From: Seminavis robusta
Lineage: Eukaryota > Bacillariophyta > Bacillariophyceae > Naviculales > Naviculaceae
Assembly: GCA_903772945.1 (NCBI GenBank)
Contig: CAICTM010000175.1
Location: forward strand, 35,644 to 99,643
Direction: 5' to 3'
DNA length: 64,000 bases
Shown: positions 21,750 through 30,633 of the stretch, one piece after another
How positions within the stretch are numbered: position 1 is the first letter of the stretch
Layout of the letters: every line of letters begins with the position of its first letter
Position numbers and translations under genes: made by a program
The notes under the pieces: model-generated
What the model saw: the letters and a program-made list of their open reading frames with translations, nothing else
Databases searched by the model: none
What the model was told of the DNA's origin: nothing

Positions 21750-22539
21750 GAAGAAAAAGAAGGACGCAAAATAAACGCAGAGAACGAACCACACAACAAC
21801 ACGCTGCAACAATATACATACGACTGACTGACTGATCTTTTGATGAATGCATTTCCCCAGCGCATTCGTTACCCAAAAATGAGACTCCATACCTCGCAAT
21901 CCACATTTCCCAATGCAAAATAGGGGCTTGTGCGTTGTGTGCCAAGCTGCCATTCGAATTGGGAAAAGAAGTAATTGAATTACTACTACTGCATAATTTT
22001 TTAGGTATTGGTATCTTTCTTTCGAATCATTCAAACGGTATGGTTTTACCGTATCAGCGGCGGTGCCGTGACAGGTCATTATTTGGAGCACCCCATCTTT
22101 CGGGCTCAGGCCAAAAACCCACGACAAGGGCATCCGGTGGAGTTCGCCCTTTCTTGGGACGGCCGGGGTTGTTGTCCCGAGTTCGGCTTGGCCCATTTGC
22201 TAAGGCCATGCAAAGCTCGAATGTGGTGACCGGAAGGACCTGTCGCGGCAAGTAAGCTATTTTTCTTGATGCTGACGCGTCCACACATAGCCCTAAGGAA
22301 TGCAGCTACCGGTATGGGGACAAAGGTGGATCACAGTAGTAGGTAGGAGCCCAAACACAAACACACCACAAGAACGTAGACTAGTTTCCAGCTTCTGGCA
22401 CAAGTAGCTATACTATTCCAGACAGAAATGCCATGATATTCCAGACAGAAATGCCATGATACAACTATTGCAACCCAAAGTAATGGCTTCGTTCAAGACA
22501 CAATCCAACAAGGACCTAATGAGTTGAATTGCTTTCTGT
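21750..22539. other. Convergent spacer, UFD1 / KIN17
   Basis: 790 bp, no gene seen. It contains a 23-bp exact tandem repeat at 22415-22460 (unit starts ATTCCAGACAG). Confidence 0.5.
22415..22460. repeat. Exact 23-bp tandem repeat, two units
   Basis: Units 22415-22437 and 22438-22460 are identical. They lie just beyond the 3' end of the KIN17 gene. Confidence 0.95.
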
Positions 22540-24033
22540 TCATGCCAACTGCGAGAAATCTTCAAAATCAATCTTTTCCAAAACCGTCCCATCATCCAAC
22601 AATTTCAGGGTGGCTCGGTACTTTTTCTTGTCGGCCGAGATCAACTTGGCCTTTTCTCCGCGGAACTCTCCCTTTAGTATTCGAACCTTTTTGCCTTCTT
22701 TTGGCACTACCGTTTCCAAATCGTTCTGGTCCAAGCGAAGGATATCCCCACCATCGCGTTGGTCCGGACTGGAATCCAGCAGTTCGACTTCGGCACAGAA
22801 TTTGTTGTCTTTCAGTACCCGATCCACAATACCTTTGCGTCGAAAGTACTTTCCGTCGTGTAGCTTTTTGGTCACGACTCGTACTATAATGTCCCGTTTC
22901 AACCATGGCTTTTCGTCTTCGTCTCTTGTAGATTTGTCGCTTTTGGGTTTGGCAGTGTCTTGATCATTGGCCATTTTCTCTTCCGCTTTCCTAGGTCGTT
23001 TGGAAGATTCCCGCTCACAATCTTTATCGCTTGCTGATTGGGGTACACTTCGTTTAATATGTCTGGTTGTTGCAGACGGATTGGGTGTCGTTTCGGGAAG
23101 CACTATGGCGTCTGATTTTGGTGCGTCTTCGTCATCACTGGCTTCATCATCCTCATCTGCAAAGAATCCGAGCTTGGAACTCGTTTTGTTGGTTGTTTTT
23201 TTCTTGTCCTTACTCGAGAGAGAAACCTTGACTGCCGCCGTGGATTCATCCCGTTCCAACTTGGTGGCTTCTCTGTGTACGGTCCCTCCTACCAGATCAA
23301 ACGCCTTGGCAGCTTCGATGCGTTGCTTTTCCATGCGTTCGGCTTGTGCAATCTCGGCAGCCTTTTCCGCCTCGACACGTCGTTCTTGTGCCGCTTGGCG
23401 TGCCAAGATACCAGCATCGACCTCAATGTACTGGACATACCACCCCCGCTCGGTTTCGTCCACTACACATTTTCCCTTTTTTCCAAGGTACATGACAAAG
23501 TCACTCAATGAGGCCCAGCGAGTGGAATTCATGTGAATGTGCTGCTTGTCTTGAATGACTTCTTGATACACGTTATTGGCATTGACTCGTTTCGTCGTGT
23601 GACGTTGTCGAAGAGTTTGAAGGTAAGAGGACTCGAATTCGCGCGAGTATCTGTCCATGATTCCTTTGGCATTCTCTGAAAATCTGATTGAGTGAGAGAG
23701 AGAAATGTACACGATAGAAACATGAGATCATAGAAGGGAAAATACATCCTTGCATCGCTGCTAGCTAGCTAGTACTTACATTTTCATTTGTCGCAAGTGA
23801 GCCTCTGATGTCATCTGAAATGAAGAAAGGAGAAATCAGTAAGAAACACCCATATGGATCATCTATGCCACGCAAGGAGTGGCTCCATGAATTTGACTTA
23901 CATGACACTTGAAGCCATTGGCGTCGCGACATTGCTTCTCACACATCTGGCAATAGAACTTGAGCTTTTGAAGCCCCTTTGACTTGATGCGCTTCGCAAT
24001 GTCTTTCGGTGTGCCTTTCTCTGCCTTTCCCAT
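22540..24033 (-). CDS. KIN: KIN17 DNA/RNA-binding protein
   Basis: Three exons: 24033-23902, 23814-23780 and 23683-22540 (minus). The two GT-AG introns are 87 and 96 bp and the 35-nt middle exon keeps the frame; the product is 436 residues (human KIN17 is 393). The N-terminus MGKAEKGTPKDIAKR is followed by a C2H2 zinc finger (C28, C31, H44, H50), the KIN17 winged-helix region (about 51-160, including HIHMNSTRW and GWYVQYIE), a coiled and acidic linker with a basic stretch (SSKRPRK), and a C-terminal tandem SH3/KOW region from about 315. KIN17 is a conserved nuclear protein tied to DNA replication/repair and RNA processing. It is divergent from the TPR gene at 24453. Confidence 0.95.
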
Positions 24034-24452
24034 GGTTTACAATCGTTCTCTCGGGTTGAAGTGTCGTCAAGGGTTGCTAAGATGCTTCCTGTGTCTCTTC
24101 GTTGTGGTTTGGTGGTTTGGTGTTTGGTTCTTTTCTTCGATTTTCGAAGGATTTGTCCATTGTATCGAATTGAATCGAATGATTCGACTCGATTCGATTC
24201 GATGTTTAACCCTTCGTGTCCGCCAAATAAGGCTAATTGTGAGGGCATCAAAAGGGCACGCCTTTCACTCCTCAGCAAGCGCTGTTGAAAGTACTCTACT
24301 TGAACAAACAAAGACAGAGTTAACGAATTGCTGGAGTAACACGTCTGGACAAGTCCTCTTTTTCTGAAGGTGTCTTCCTTTGAACTCGCACCTCTTTCTT
24401 CAGTCAACACTCCATCCAATACACACTCATCATCACCAGCAACACATCGAAA
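24034..24452. promoter_or_regulatory. Divergent promoter region, KIN17 / TPR protein
   Basis: 419 bp between divergent starts. It holds a cluster of TCGAAT/ATTCGA words at 24165-24203 forming imperfect inverted repeats. Similar words occur upstream of several other genes in this window. A role as a control element is inference. Confidence 0.4.
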
Positions 24453-26219
24453 ATGGCCGGTCTTCCCGCTCCTGTTGATGGTGCCAGCCAGTTGGGTGTG
24501 GATGGCACGGATGAGGGATGGTTTTCACCCGCAGATGCTGTCATGCTCGAAGGCATCATGTTTTCGGAGGATGGAGATGTGCCGATGGAAAACCGCGACA
24601 CCAACGACATGCGAATCGCCCAAAACAACCACATCCCACCCAACGACCCGCAAATAAACCAGAACGACCATGTTCCAGAACAGAGACAAATCCCAATGCT
24701 GGAACATTACCACGTTGTTTTGAAAGCCAACAGTTCGCCCACACAAGCCACCAAGGTCTGGAAAGACTACGTGCGCTTTGCTTATGGAAAGAAGCGCTTG
24801 ACAGACACTGAGATTGTGTGTTTGAAGGCCCTCCAAGACGCTTACTACCGATGTAGGGCCGACACAGACAGTGCTGCCGGTGATAACGATGCCTTTCCCA
24901 GGGTAACCTTTTGGGTGAGCGTGGCAACCGTAACCAACAAGAACAGGCCTGGGTGGACTACCGACATCGATGACATCCGTTATGCCCCGGTCAGTGACAA
25001 GGAGTTCATGAAAGTCGTCCCTGCCAGTGACGAATGTTTGCGGGATGAGATCAAGAACAACGGGGGAAGGTCCACGCTGGATCGCAAGACTACCACCAAG
25101 CGCAAGAAGAAGGACGCGGTGCCCACAGTGGGTTCTATTCAGCCACCACCACAACCGTTGGCCGTCGTCGTTTCAAGTAGCCCGCCCATTGCCAACAGAA
25201 AATTCACCCTCTCTGGTTTGACGAGGCTGAAGGAACGTGCTATGGAGGTGAGCGAACAATGGGCCCACGAGAGCACAGAGTTGGCAGAGGTAGTGTTCAA
25301 GGAGTGGCTGGTTCAAATGTTTGAAGCTGACATGGTTCACTATCAGTCACTCTTACACGAGAACCCACCAAAAGGTGCACCGAGAGCCGATGCTTACGAG
25401 CCGCATCGTCAGGGCCTCCACGAAAGCCTGCTTCCAGAGATTGTTAATCGGTTGGGGAATGGTATGGTCCAGTGGTACGAAGAGGACTACAGGAGCAGGA
25501 CGGCCAAACCCCCCTCTTTGTCCTTGAATGATCCGGAGATGGGTCACGCAGGGGCAATGGACGAGAGCACGGTCACCATGGACACAGAGAGCCAATTCGG
25601 ATCCGAGTCCGCGTGGACATCCTCAGAGGTCGATGACGCTACAACTGCAACGTGCAGCAGTAGTGTTGGTGAGAGTGGAAGCATCTCACTCAATCGAGGA
25701 GTGAAGTTCCAGTTGAAGGCTTGGAAACAAGGGGCCACTGGCGCTATTCTTCCGAGCCCTCCTGCGAGGCAAGCTGACACAAGAGAGGTACTCCCCCCAA
25801 ACGGGAAAAGTGCTGGTGCGGCAGCAGCACGCACTTTCTACCCGGCACAGGCATATGGATACAAAAGACCAGAGGCACCTCCTGTCACCGGCCGTGCTGC
25901 TGCCTATTGCGTGCTTGGAAACGCCCTTGGTACTGCCAATCGAGCCAAGGGCGACTACGACGGGGCGTTGACGTGGTTCCAAAAAGCATTGACTCGGCAG
26001 GAAACTGTCTTTGGTAGGAACCACCCCGTGACAGCCAAATCTCATTATGACATTGGCACAATACTACACGAGCAAGGAAACTACGAGGGGGCTCGGGTGG
26101 AGTACCGCAAAGCGCTCGCTATTTGGAAGTCAGTGATTGGGAAAGAGAAAGATACTGCAACAGTGTATCACAATATTGGCAACGTCCTCAGCGCATACGA
26201 ATCGCTGCAGGATCTTTAG
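24453..26219 (+). CDS. TPR (kinesin-light-chain-like) repeat protein
   Basis: Encodes 588 residues, single exon, first ATG. The N-terminal 90 residues are acidic and low-complexity. The middle (about 90-390) has helical, charged segments without a recognised domain. The C-terminus (about 485-588) has two full tetratricopeptide repeats (YDGALTWFQKAL and YEGARVEYRKAL cores) and the first helix of a third, which stops abruptly at SLQDL. The 12-residue spacing and the GxxHPxxA link are typical of kinesin-light-chain-like TPRs, which are common in diatoms. Two and a half repeats is short for the type, and downstream frames do not continue the TPR, so the array looks truncated. The function is probably protein binding. 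Confidence 0.7.
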   Translation: MAGLPAPVDGASQLGVDGTDEGWFSPADAVMLEGIMFSEDGDVPMENRDTNDMRIAQNNHIPPNDPQINQNDHVPEQRQIPMLEHYHVVLKANSSPTQATKVWKDYVRFAYGKKRLTDTEIVCLKALQDAYYRCRADTDSAAGDNDAFPRVTFWVSVATVTNKNRPGWTTDIDDIRYAPVSDKEFMKVVPASDECLRDEIKNNGGRSTLDRKTTTKRKKKDAVPTVGSIQPPPQPLAVVVSSSPPIANRKFTLSGLTRLKERAMEVSEQWAHESTELAEVVFKEWLVQMFEADMVHYQSLLHENPPKGAPRADAYEPHRQGLHESLLPEIVNRLGNGMVQWYEEDYRSRTAKPPSLSLNDPEMGHAGAMDESTVTMDTESQFGSESAWTSSEVDDATTATCSSSVGESGSISLNRGVKFQLKAWKQGATGAILPSPPARQADTREVLPPNGKSAGAAAARTFYPAQAYGYKRPEAPPVTGRAAAYCVLGNALGTANRAKGDYDGALTWFQKALTRQETVFGRNHPVTAKSHYDIGTILHEQGNYEGARVEYRKALAIWKSVIGKEKDTATVYHNIGNVLSAYESLQDL

Positions 26220-26892
26220 AGGCAGAACAACGGAGCCAATGTCCCGTTGCTCAGACGTCCCTCTGGCATCGAATTCACGAAGATCAATCTTCGGCCACCA
26301 CCGGCCATCAGGCGGCCAATTCATGCAATCTTCGTCTGGAAAAATACGTATGAGGCCACGACCTCGAACATACATACTAATAACATACATTGGCGACTAA
26401 CGCCACGCTACAGAACAATGGTTTGCGTTGCTAGAATGTACAACCCAGAGCTTGTCACAGTAAACATGATCGCAGAAGCAGAACCTTGCACCTTGTCAGG
26501 GTAAAGATGACTGGCTAGGTCCACGATCTACTGTTCTCTCCCTCCCAGTTGGAACGGAGCGCTGTGCTGGGCTGCTTCTCTAACTCCACCCTTCTTTGTT
26601 GCCTAACGGCATCAAGCGTCTACAGAGCCATTCAATCAATCAGTATGCAAACTACAGTGCATTCAATCAGGCAAGCAAGCAACTGGGCGTATTGGCTCCA
26701 CCGCTTGTATGATATCATTAAAGAAACATGCACGAACATTCTACTGCACCAAATAACATCTTGCTCCTCGCATTGCAGCAACAAAACTAAAGTGCCAAGC
26801 AACCATACCGTAATGGGAATTGGCCCAACCAATACTTGCAAATTGTCAACTCGTCCAACTCAGTTTCGAATTGGCCCATGCCTTATTATGAC
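26220..26892. other. Spacer, TPR gene to membrane protein gene
   Basis: 673 bp between convergent genes. Nothing recognised. Confidence 0.5.
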
Positions 26893-27702
26893 TCAAACAC
26901 CAGTCGCTTGGTTGACATTATCCGTTGTCTGTGGTGGAGGTGGTACGGGTCGGTATCCAATGGGCAGGGGTGCCAATGACATGGGAGCCAACAAGCTGCA
27001 TATAAAGTAAAGGACAGTGGCCGAAACAGAAACACTGCCACCAGACCCAAGTGAACAAGTGACATTGTCCACAATATCATTGAAAGAAGATGAATTGGGA
27101 AAGTACTGCGCGAGAAAGCCCTTTTGACACACATTGCTGGCAAATATGAGAAATGTGAACGCCTGACATATGTAAGCCAAGCTAAAGTAGCAACTCAAGC
27201 CTTTGATTCTGGCATTGTCCAAAGGGCAACAGCTGCTGAACATGATGGTAAACCAGGCCATCGCCCCCCACAGATTTGCCATGACGGCAAAGACTTTGGC
27301 GGCATTAAAGGCGGCATCAAATTCAACTTGGACGAATCCAGTTCCCGTAACAAACTGATCGTAGGTAAAACAGAGTTGCGTATCGACGGGCACCGTGGCA
27401 TACCAGCCATAGAATCCGACCCCGTGTTGGGTGAAAAAGACATTGCACATATTTTCGTAGTATTCGCGGTTGGAGTCAAATCTGGTCAGGTTCAAGTTGG
27501 AACATGCTTGTTGCTGATCAAAGCCAGAAACGAAATTGACTTGACGAGAGGCAAAATCACAGTATCCTGCTGCTGTGCCAGACTGGATAAAGGCAACGGT
27601 CGAGAGCAGCGAGAGTGCCAAAAAATTGCACTTGCCACGGACCAGTGCCTGCTTCTCCTCGTCTGTCAGGTGGTCGTAAGGACCAGGTTCTTCTGCTGCC
27701 AT
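26893..27702 (-). CDS. Four-helix membrane protein, family not recognised
   Basis: Encodes 269 residues from ATG 27702 (the longer TTG-opened frame is rejected). Four hydrophobic segments are seen at about residues 26-48, 137-160, 170-195 and 225-245 (cores NFLALSLLSTVAFI, VFAVMANLWGAMAWF, YICQAFTFLIFA, VLYFICSLLAPM). A large loop of about 90 residues between helices 1 and 2 contains Cys residues and N-x-S/T sites, as in extracytosolic loops, and the tail is Pro-rich. This layout resembles tetraspanin-like proteins, but the CCG signature is absent. Function unknown. Confidence 0.65.
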   Translation of the reverse strand: MAAEEPGPYDHLTDEEKQALVRGKCNFLALSLLSTVAFIQSGTAAGYCDFASRQVNFVSGFDQQQACSNLNLTRFDSNREYYENMCNVFFTQHGVGFYGWYATVPVDTQLCFTYDQFVTGTGFVQVEFDAAFNAAKVFAVMANLWGAMAWFTIMFSSCCPLDNARIKGLSCYFSLAYICQAFTFLIFASNVCQKGFLAQYFPNSSSFNDIVDNVTCSLGSGGSVSVSATVLYFICSLLAPMSLAPLPIGYRPVPPPPQTTDNVNQATGV

Positions 27703-28453
27703 GGTTGGTTGAGTGTTGTCAACTGCCAATACGTACTGTAGTACTATTGATTGATTGCCCGTTTGTTGTTACTAATCGAGTTTTCGATCCGTCAAGATAT
27801 GATACTGCTTGCAATGGAAAAGATGAGGAGGATGACCGCTTCGAGAGGTTGGTGTCAAAGCTCCTCTTCCATTTTTGGGAATACCCATGCGCGGGTAAGT
27901 TTCGGCAGATTCACTGTTTTACAAATCAATCCGTAGGTGGAGTAAACGTTTGGAAATTGATTTAGTTAATTACCCCATGCTACATGTAGCATGTAGGTAC
28001 TACCTGGTAAACTACCATACATCCTCACAAGTTGGCGGGGTTGCTACGCTGCGTGCTGGCATGTGGCATGGAGGAGCCAAATTTGCATGTGATTCGATTC
28101 GTACCAAAATTACAGGCGGCGACCCGGAGATTTAACAACCACTGGGTCATTTGAGTCGGGTCACGTCCTTGTAAAAACTGCTTTCCGCATCCATTCACAA
28201 AATGAAAACCAACGTTTCAATCATCGCGAAGTCGAGACAGGTCAGTCTACTACATGTAGCTCTAGCTAGACTACCCAAGCACACACAATCAAATACGAGA
28301 AGTATCGTGAAAGTCAAAAGGAGGCCATGAAGTGAAGTGAGAGTCTTGTGCGCACATATCGACAACAAACGGTGCCGAGGTGTGGCTGTTGTTCTAGCTA
28401 GAGCTACAGGTAGTACGTTGACTTGGCGTTCTCCTAGCTTTCTGACCAGAACC
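27703..28453. other. Divergent spacer
   Basis: 751 bp; no gene. A GATTCGATTCG word is at 28091-28101 and TACATGTAGC palindromes are at about 27981 and 28252. Confidence 0.45.
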
Positions 28454-30124
28454 ATGAGATTCCTCCATCCATGGCCAGTACTATTATCGCTGCTTCTTCT
28501 TTGTTTGGATAACAATCATCACACTCAAGGGCAACCGTCTGATGATGCCGGTCTACTGGGTCCCGATTTTGCACTGCCATTGGGAAATGGCGTGATATTG
28601 ACAACCAGTTTGGCCGAGTCCATCGACAGCTGCCAAATGCCTTATCGGGTCCTGCGAATTTGTCTGCGCTCGGAATGTCGCGACTTTGCCAATGTCTGTC
28701 CTACCAACGCCACCACAACTGGTTCGCAGCAAAACACGGGGCTCTTGACTTGCGCGGGTATTGCCGAAACCATTTGTACGACTTATGAGAATTGCTGCAT
28801 GACCTATTGTGCCTTGGAATTGCAGACCTTGGCCATTTGTGTGGGAGAAAATAGTAATAATGGAAACAACAACGACGACCCCAAGGGACTGGCTTGTCAA
28901 GAACCCTCCTGCAATGATATCATCCAAAATGCTACTACAACAGAAGCACCCGCTACAAATCCTGATACTAGTATCATTCAAAACACCACCATGACAACAG
29001 AAGCACCCATCACAAATACCAACTTGAGAGAATGTGAATTAGTGGACGAGGGTGATATTGGACCACATCAGTACTTTTGCCAACATTTTTCCAATTTGAC
29101 ATCCAACAATGATCCAACCAACACCAAATTCTTGGAAGCCGCCATCGTTTGTACTCTTCCCACTAGTAGTGTTGGTTCTTTTGACCACAAGAATGATTGT
29201 CAATGTCTAGGAGCAACGGTCTTTGGAGACATTATTCAAGCATGCGACTGTCAAGTCTGTGACAGTAGTACCTCGGACGACTTTGTGGTGGCGCTGGATT
29301 GCAGCAACAATACACAAGATCCTTTTGTCATTGACGACTGTGTCGGGCAAACATGTCAGGGCGAATGTATTCGGATGTCAGATGTGCCATCCGTAACGCC
29401 CACAGCCGCAGCTTCTTCTGCAGAGCCATCCCAAACAACGATAACAGTGCCACCTACCGTGAACCCCACCTCGCCAATGCCGTCCACCGCCCCCTCGATT
29501 CAGGCCACAACAGCTGCACCAACTATTGTCACAGAGTTGCCTACTATTGGCAGCACAGGATCGCCTACTTCTGGCGCAACGATTGTGGCTCCCCCGCAAT
29601 CCTCGTCGATTATAGTCCTCACAAACCATCCATCCAGTCGGCCCAGTGCTATACCCAGTACTGTGCTCACCACGAATCAGCCATCCATAGCCCCTTCCGT
29701 GGCTCCAACGACCGTGGGTCCATCCACCCTACGACCAACGGCAGTACCTACGGTGGCTCCATCCACAATGCCGCCCACGACAAGCCCGCAAACTGTGCTG
29801 CCGACCATGACACCACCGCCACCCACATTGAGTCCCATTCGACAACACTCTGTCTTGGTATCCTTAGTGGGGGCTCTCCTTACTACTATTGGATTGATTA
29901 TCGTGTTGGTCGTCACCAAAAAGGGTGACTTTAGTGAACTCACACGAGTCGAACGTCGCCCCGGCAGTAGTAGCAGTAACATGCCAGGTCCCCCTGTGGT
30001 TGCAACTCCAACCAGCGAGGTTATTTCGCCAAGAAGCGTCCCAACAACGCCACCCAGCACTCCTGCCAGTGCGGAAAGCCATGCTTTGCTACAAAGCGAT
30101 GCGCATGACAAGGGGCTAGTGTGA
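28454..30124 (+). CDS. Secreted/surface Cys-rich protein with mucin-like Thr/Pro region and membrane anchor
   Basis: Encodes 556 residues. The start was chosen at the ATG that opens the signal peptide (MRFLHPWPVLLSLLLLC); a GTG-opened extension is rejected. Residues about 35-130 hold a Cys-rich module, followed by a linker with repeated TTEAP-type N-glycosylatable segments and a second Cys-rich module (about 195-310, pairs such as CDCQVC and CVGQTCQGEC). Then come about 150 residues of Ser/Thr/Pro repeats (PTxxPS), mucin-like. One transmembrane helix lies at about 470-492 (VSLVGALLTTIGLIIVLVV), followed by a basic then Ser/Pro-rich cytosolic tail. Likely a type I cell-surface glycoprotein of the frustule/cell wall interface; that role is inferred from architecture. 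Family unknown. Confidence 0.7.
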   Translation: MRFLHPWPVLLSLLLLCLDNNHHTQGQPSDDAGLLGPDFALPLGNGVILTTSLAESIDSCQMPYRVLRICLRSECRDFANVCPTNATTTGSQQNTGLLTCAGIAETICTTYENCCMTYCALELQTLAICVGENSNNGNNNDDPKGLACQEPSCNDIIQNATTTEAPATNPDTSIIQNTTMTTEAPITNTNLRECELVDEGDIGPHQYFCQHFSNLTSNNDPTNTKFLEAAIVCTLPTSSVGSFDHKNDCQCLGATVFGDIIQACDCQVCDSSTSDDFVVALDCSNNTQDPFVIDDCVGQTCQGECIRMSDVPSVTPTAAASSAEPSQTTITVPPTVNPTSPMPSTAPSIQATTAAPTIVTELPTIGSTGSPTSGATIVAPPQSSSIIVLTNHPSSRPSAIPSTVLTTNQPSIAPSVAPTTVGPSTLRPTAVPTVAPSTMPPTTSPQTVLPTMTPPPPTLSPIRQHSVLVSLVGALLTTIGLIIVLVVTKKGDFSELTRVERRPGSSSSNMPGPPVVATPTSEVISPRSVPTTPPSTPASAESHALLQSDAHDKGLV

Positions 30125-30633
30125 TCCACCTCAATCTTCGAAGGAAACTGAAAACAAACAAACAGCAACACCATAGAGAAATGGCTGCAGAAGGAGAGGC
30201 TCGGCGAGTTTGTCCGATTCCACCTTCTAGCTGCTACTGGGCTGTTGTCTTATGGGGGTCACCGAAAAAGCCAATGTACAATTCAGGTAATGCTCGCACC
30301 GAACGGAAAGGGCAAACTGGACGATTGCGTATCTATTGCTGCATGTCCTTCTCCTTCACCCCAGGATCCCAAGAGTTGGAACCGATAGGCTGGGGATCCG
30401 CCTGAAAAGTACCGATTCGCCATCAGCAATCCCTCCGGTTCCACCAAAGAATCATGTTTGCCTCTCCTAGCTAGGTAATGACACATTGGCAACATCAAAA
30501 CCTAGCCAGCTTATACGAACTCGTCAGCGCAGATGTTCTCTTTATTGGGTTGGTCTTTACTCTGACCAAAGGAGTGCCCGTAGGCTTCAATGTTTTTCGT
30601 GGCCGAACGCCTGAGTGATAACTGGTCGGAGGC
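30125..30633. other. Convergent 3' spacer
   Basis: 509 bp, no gene recognised. Confidence 0.5.

Noticed and set aside
29677-30174. 165-codon minus frame opposite the mucin-like gene
   Set aside because: Mirror of the Thr/Pro repeat coding strand (Gly/Val-rich); shadow.
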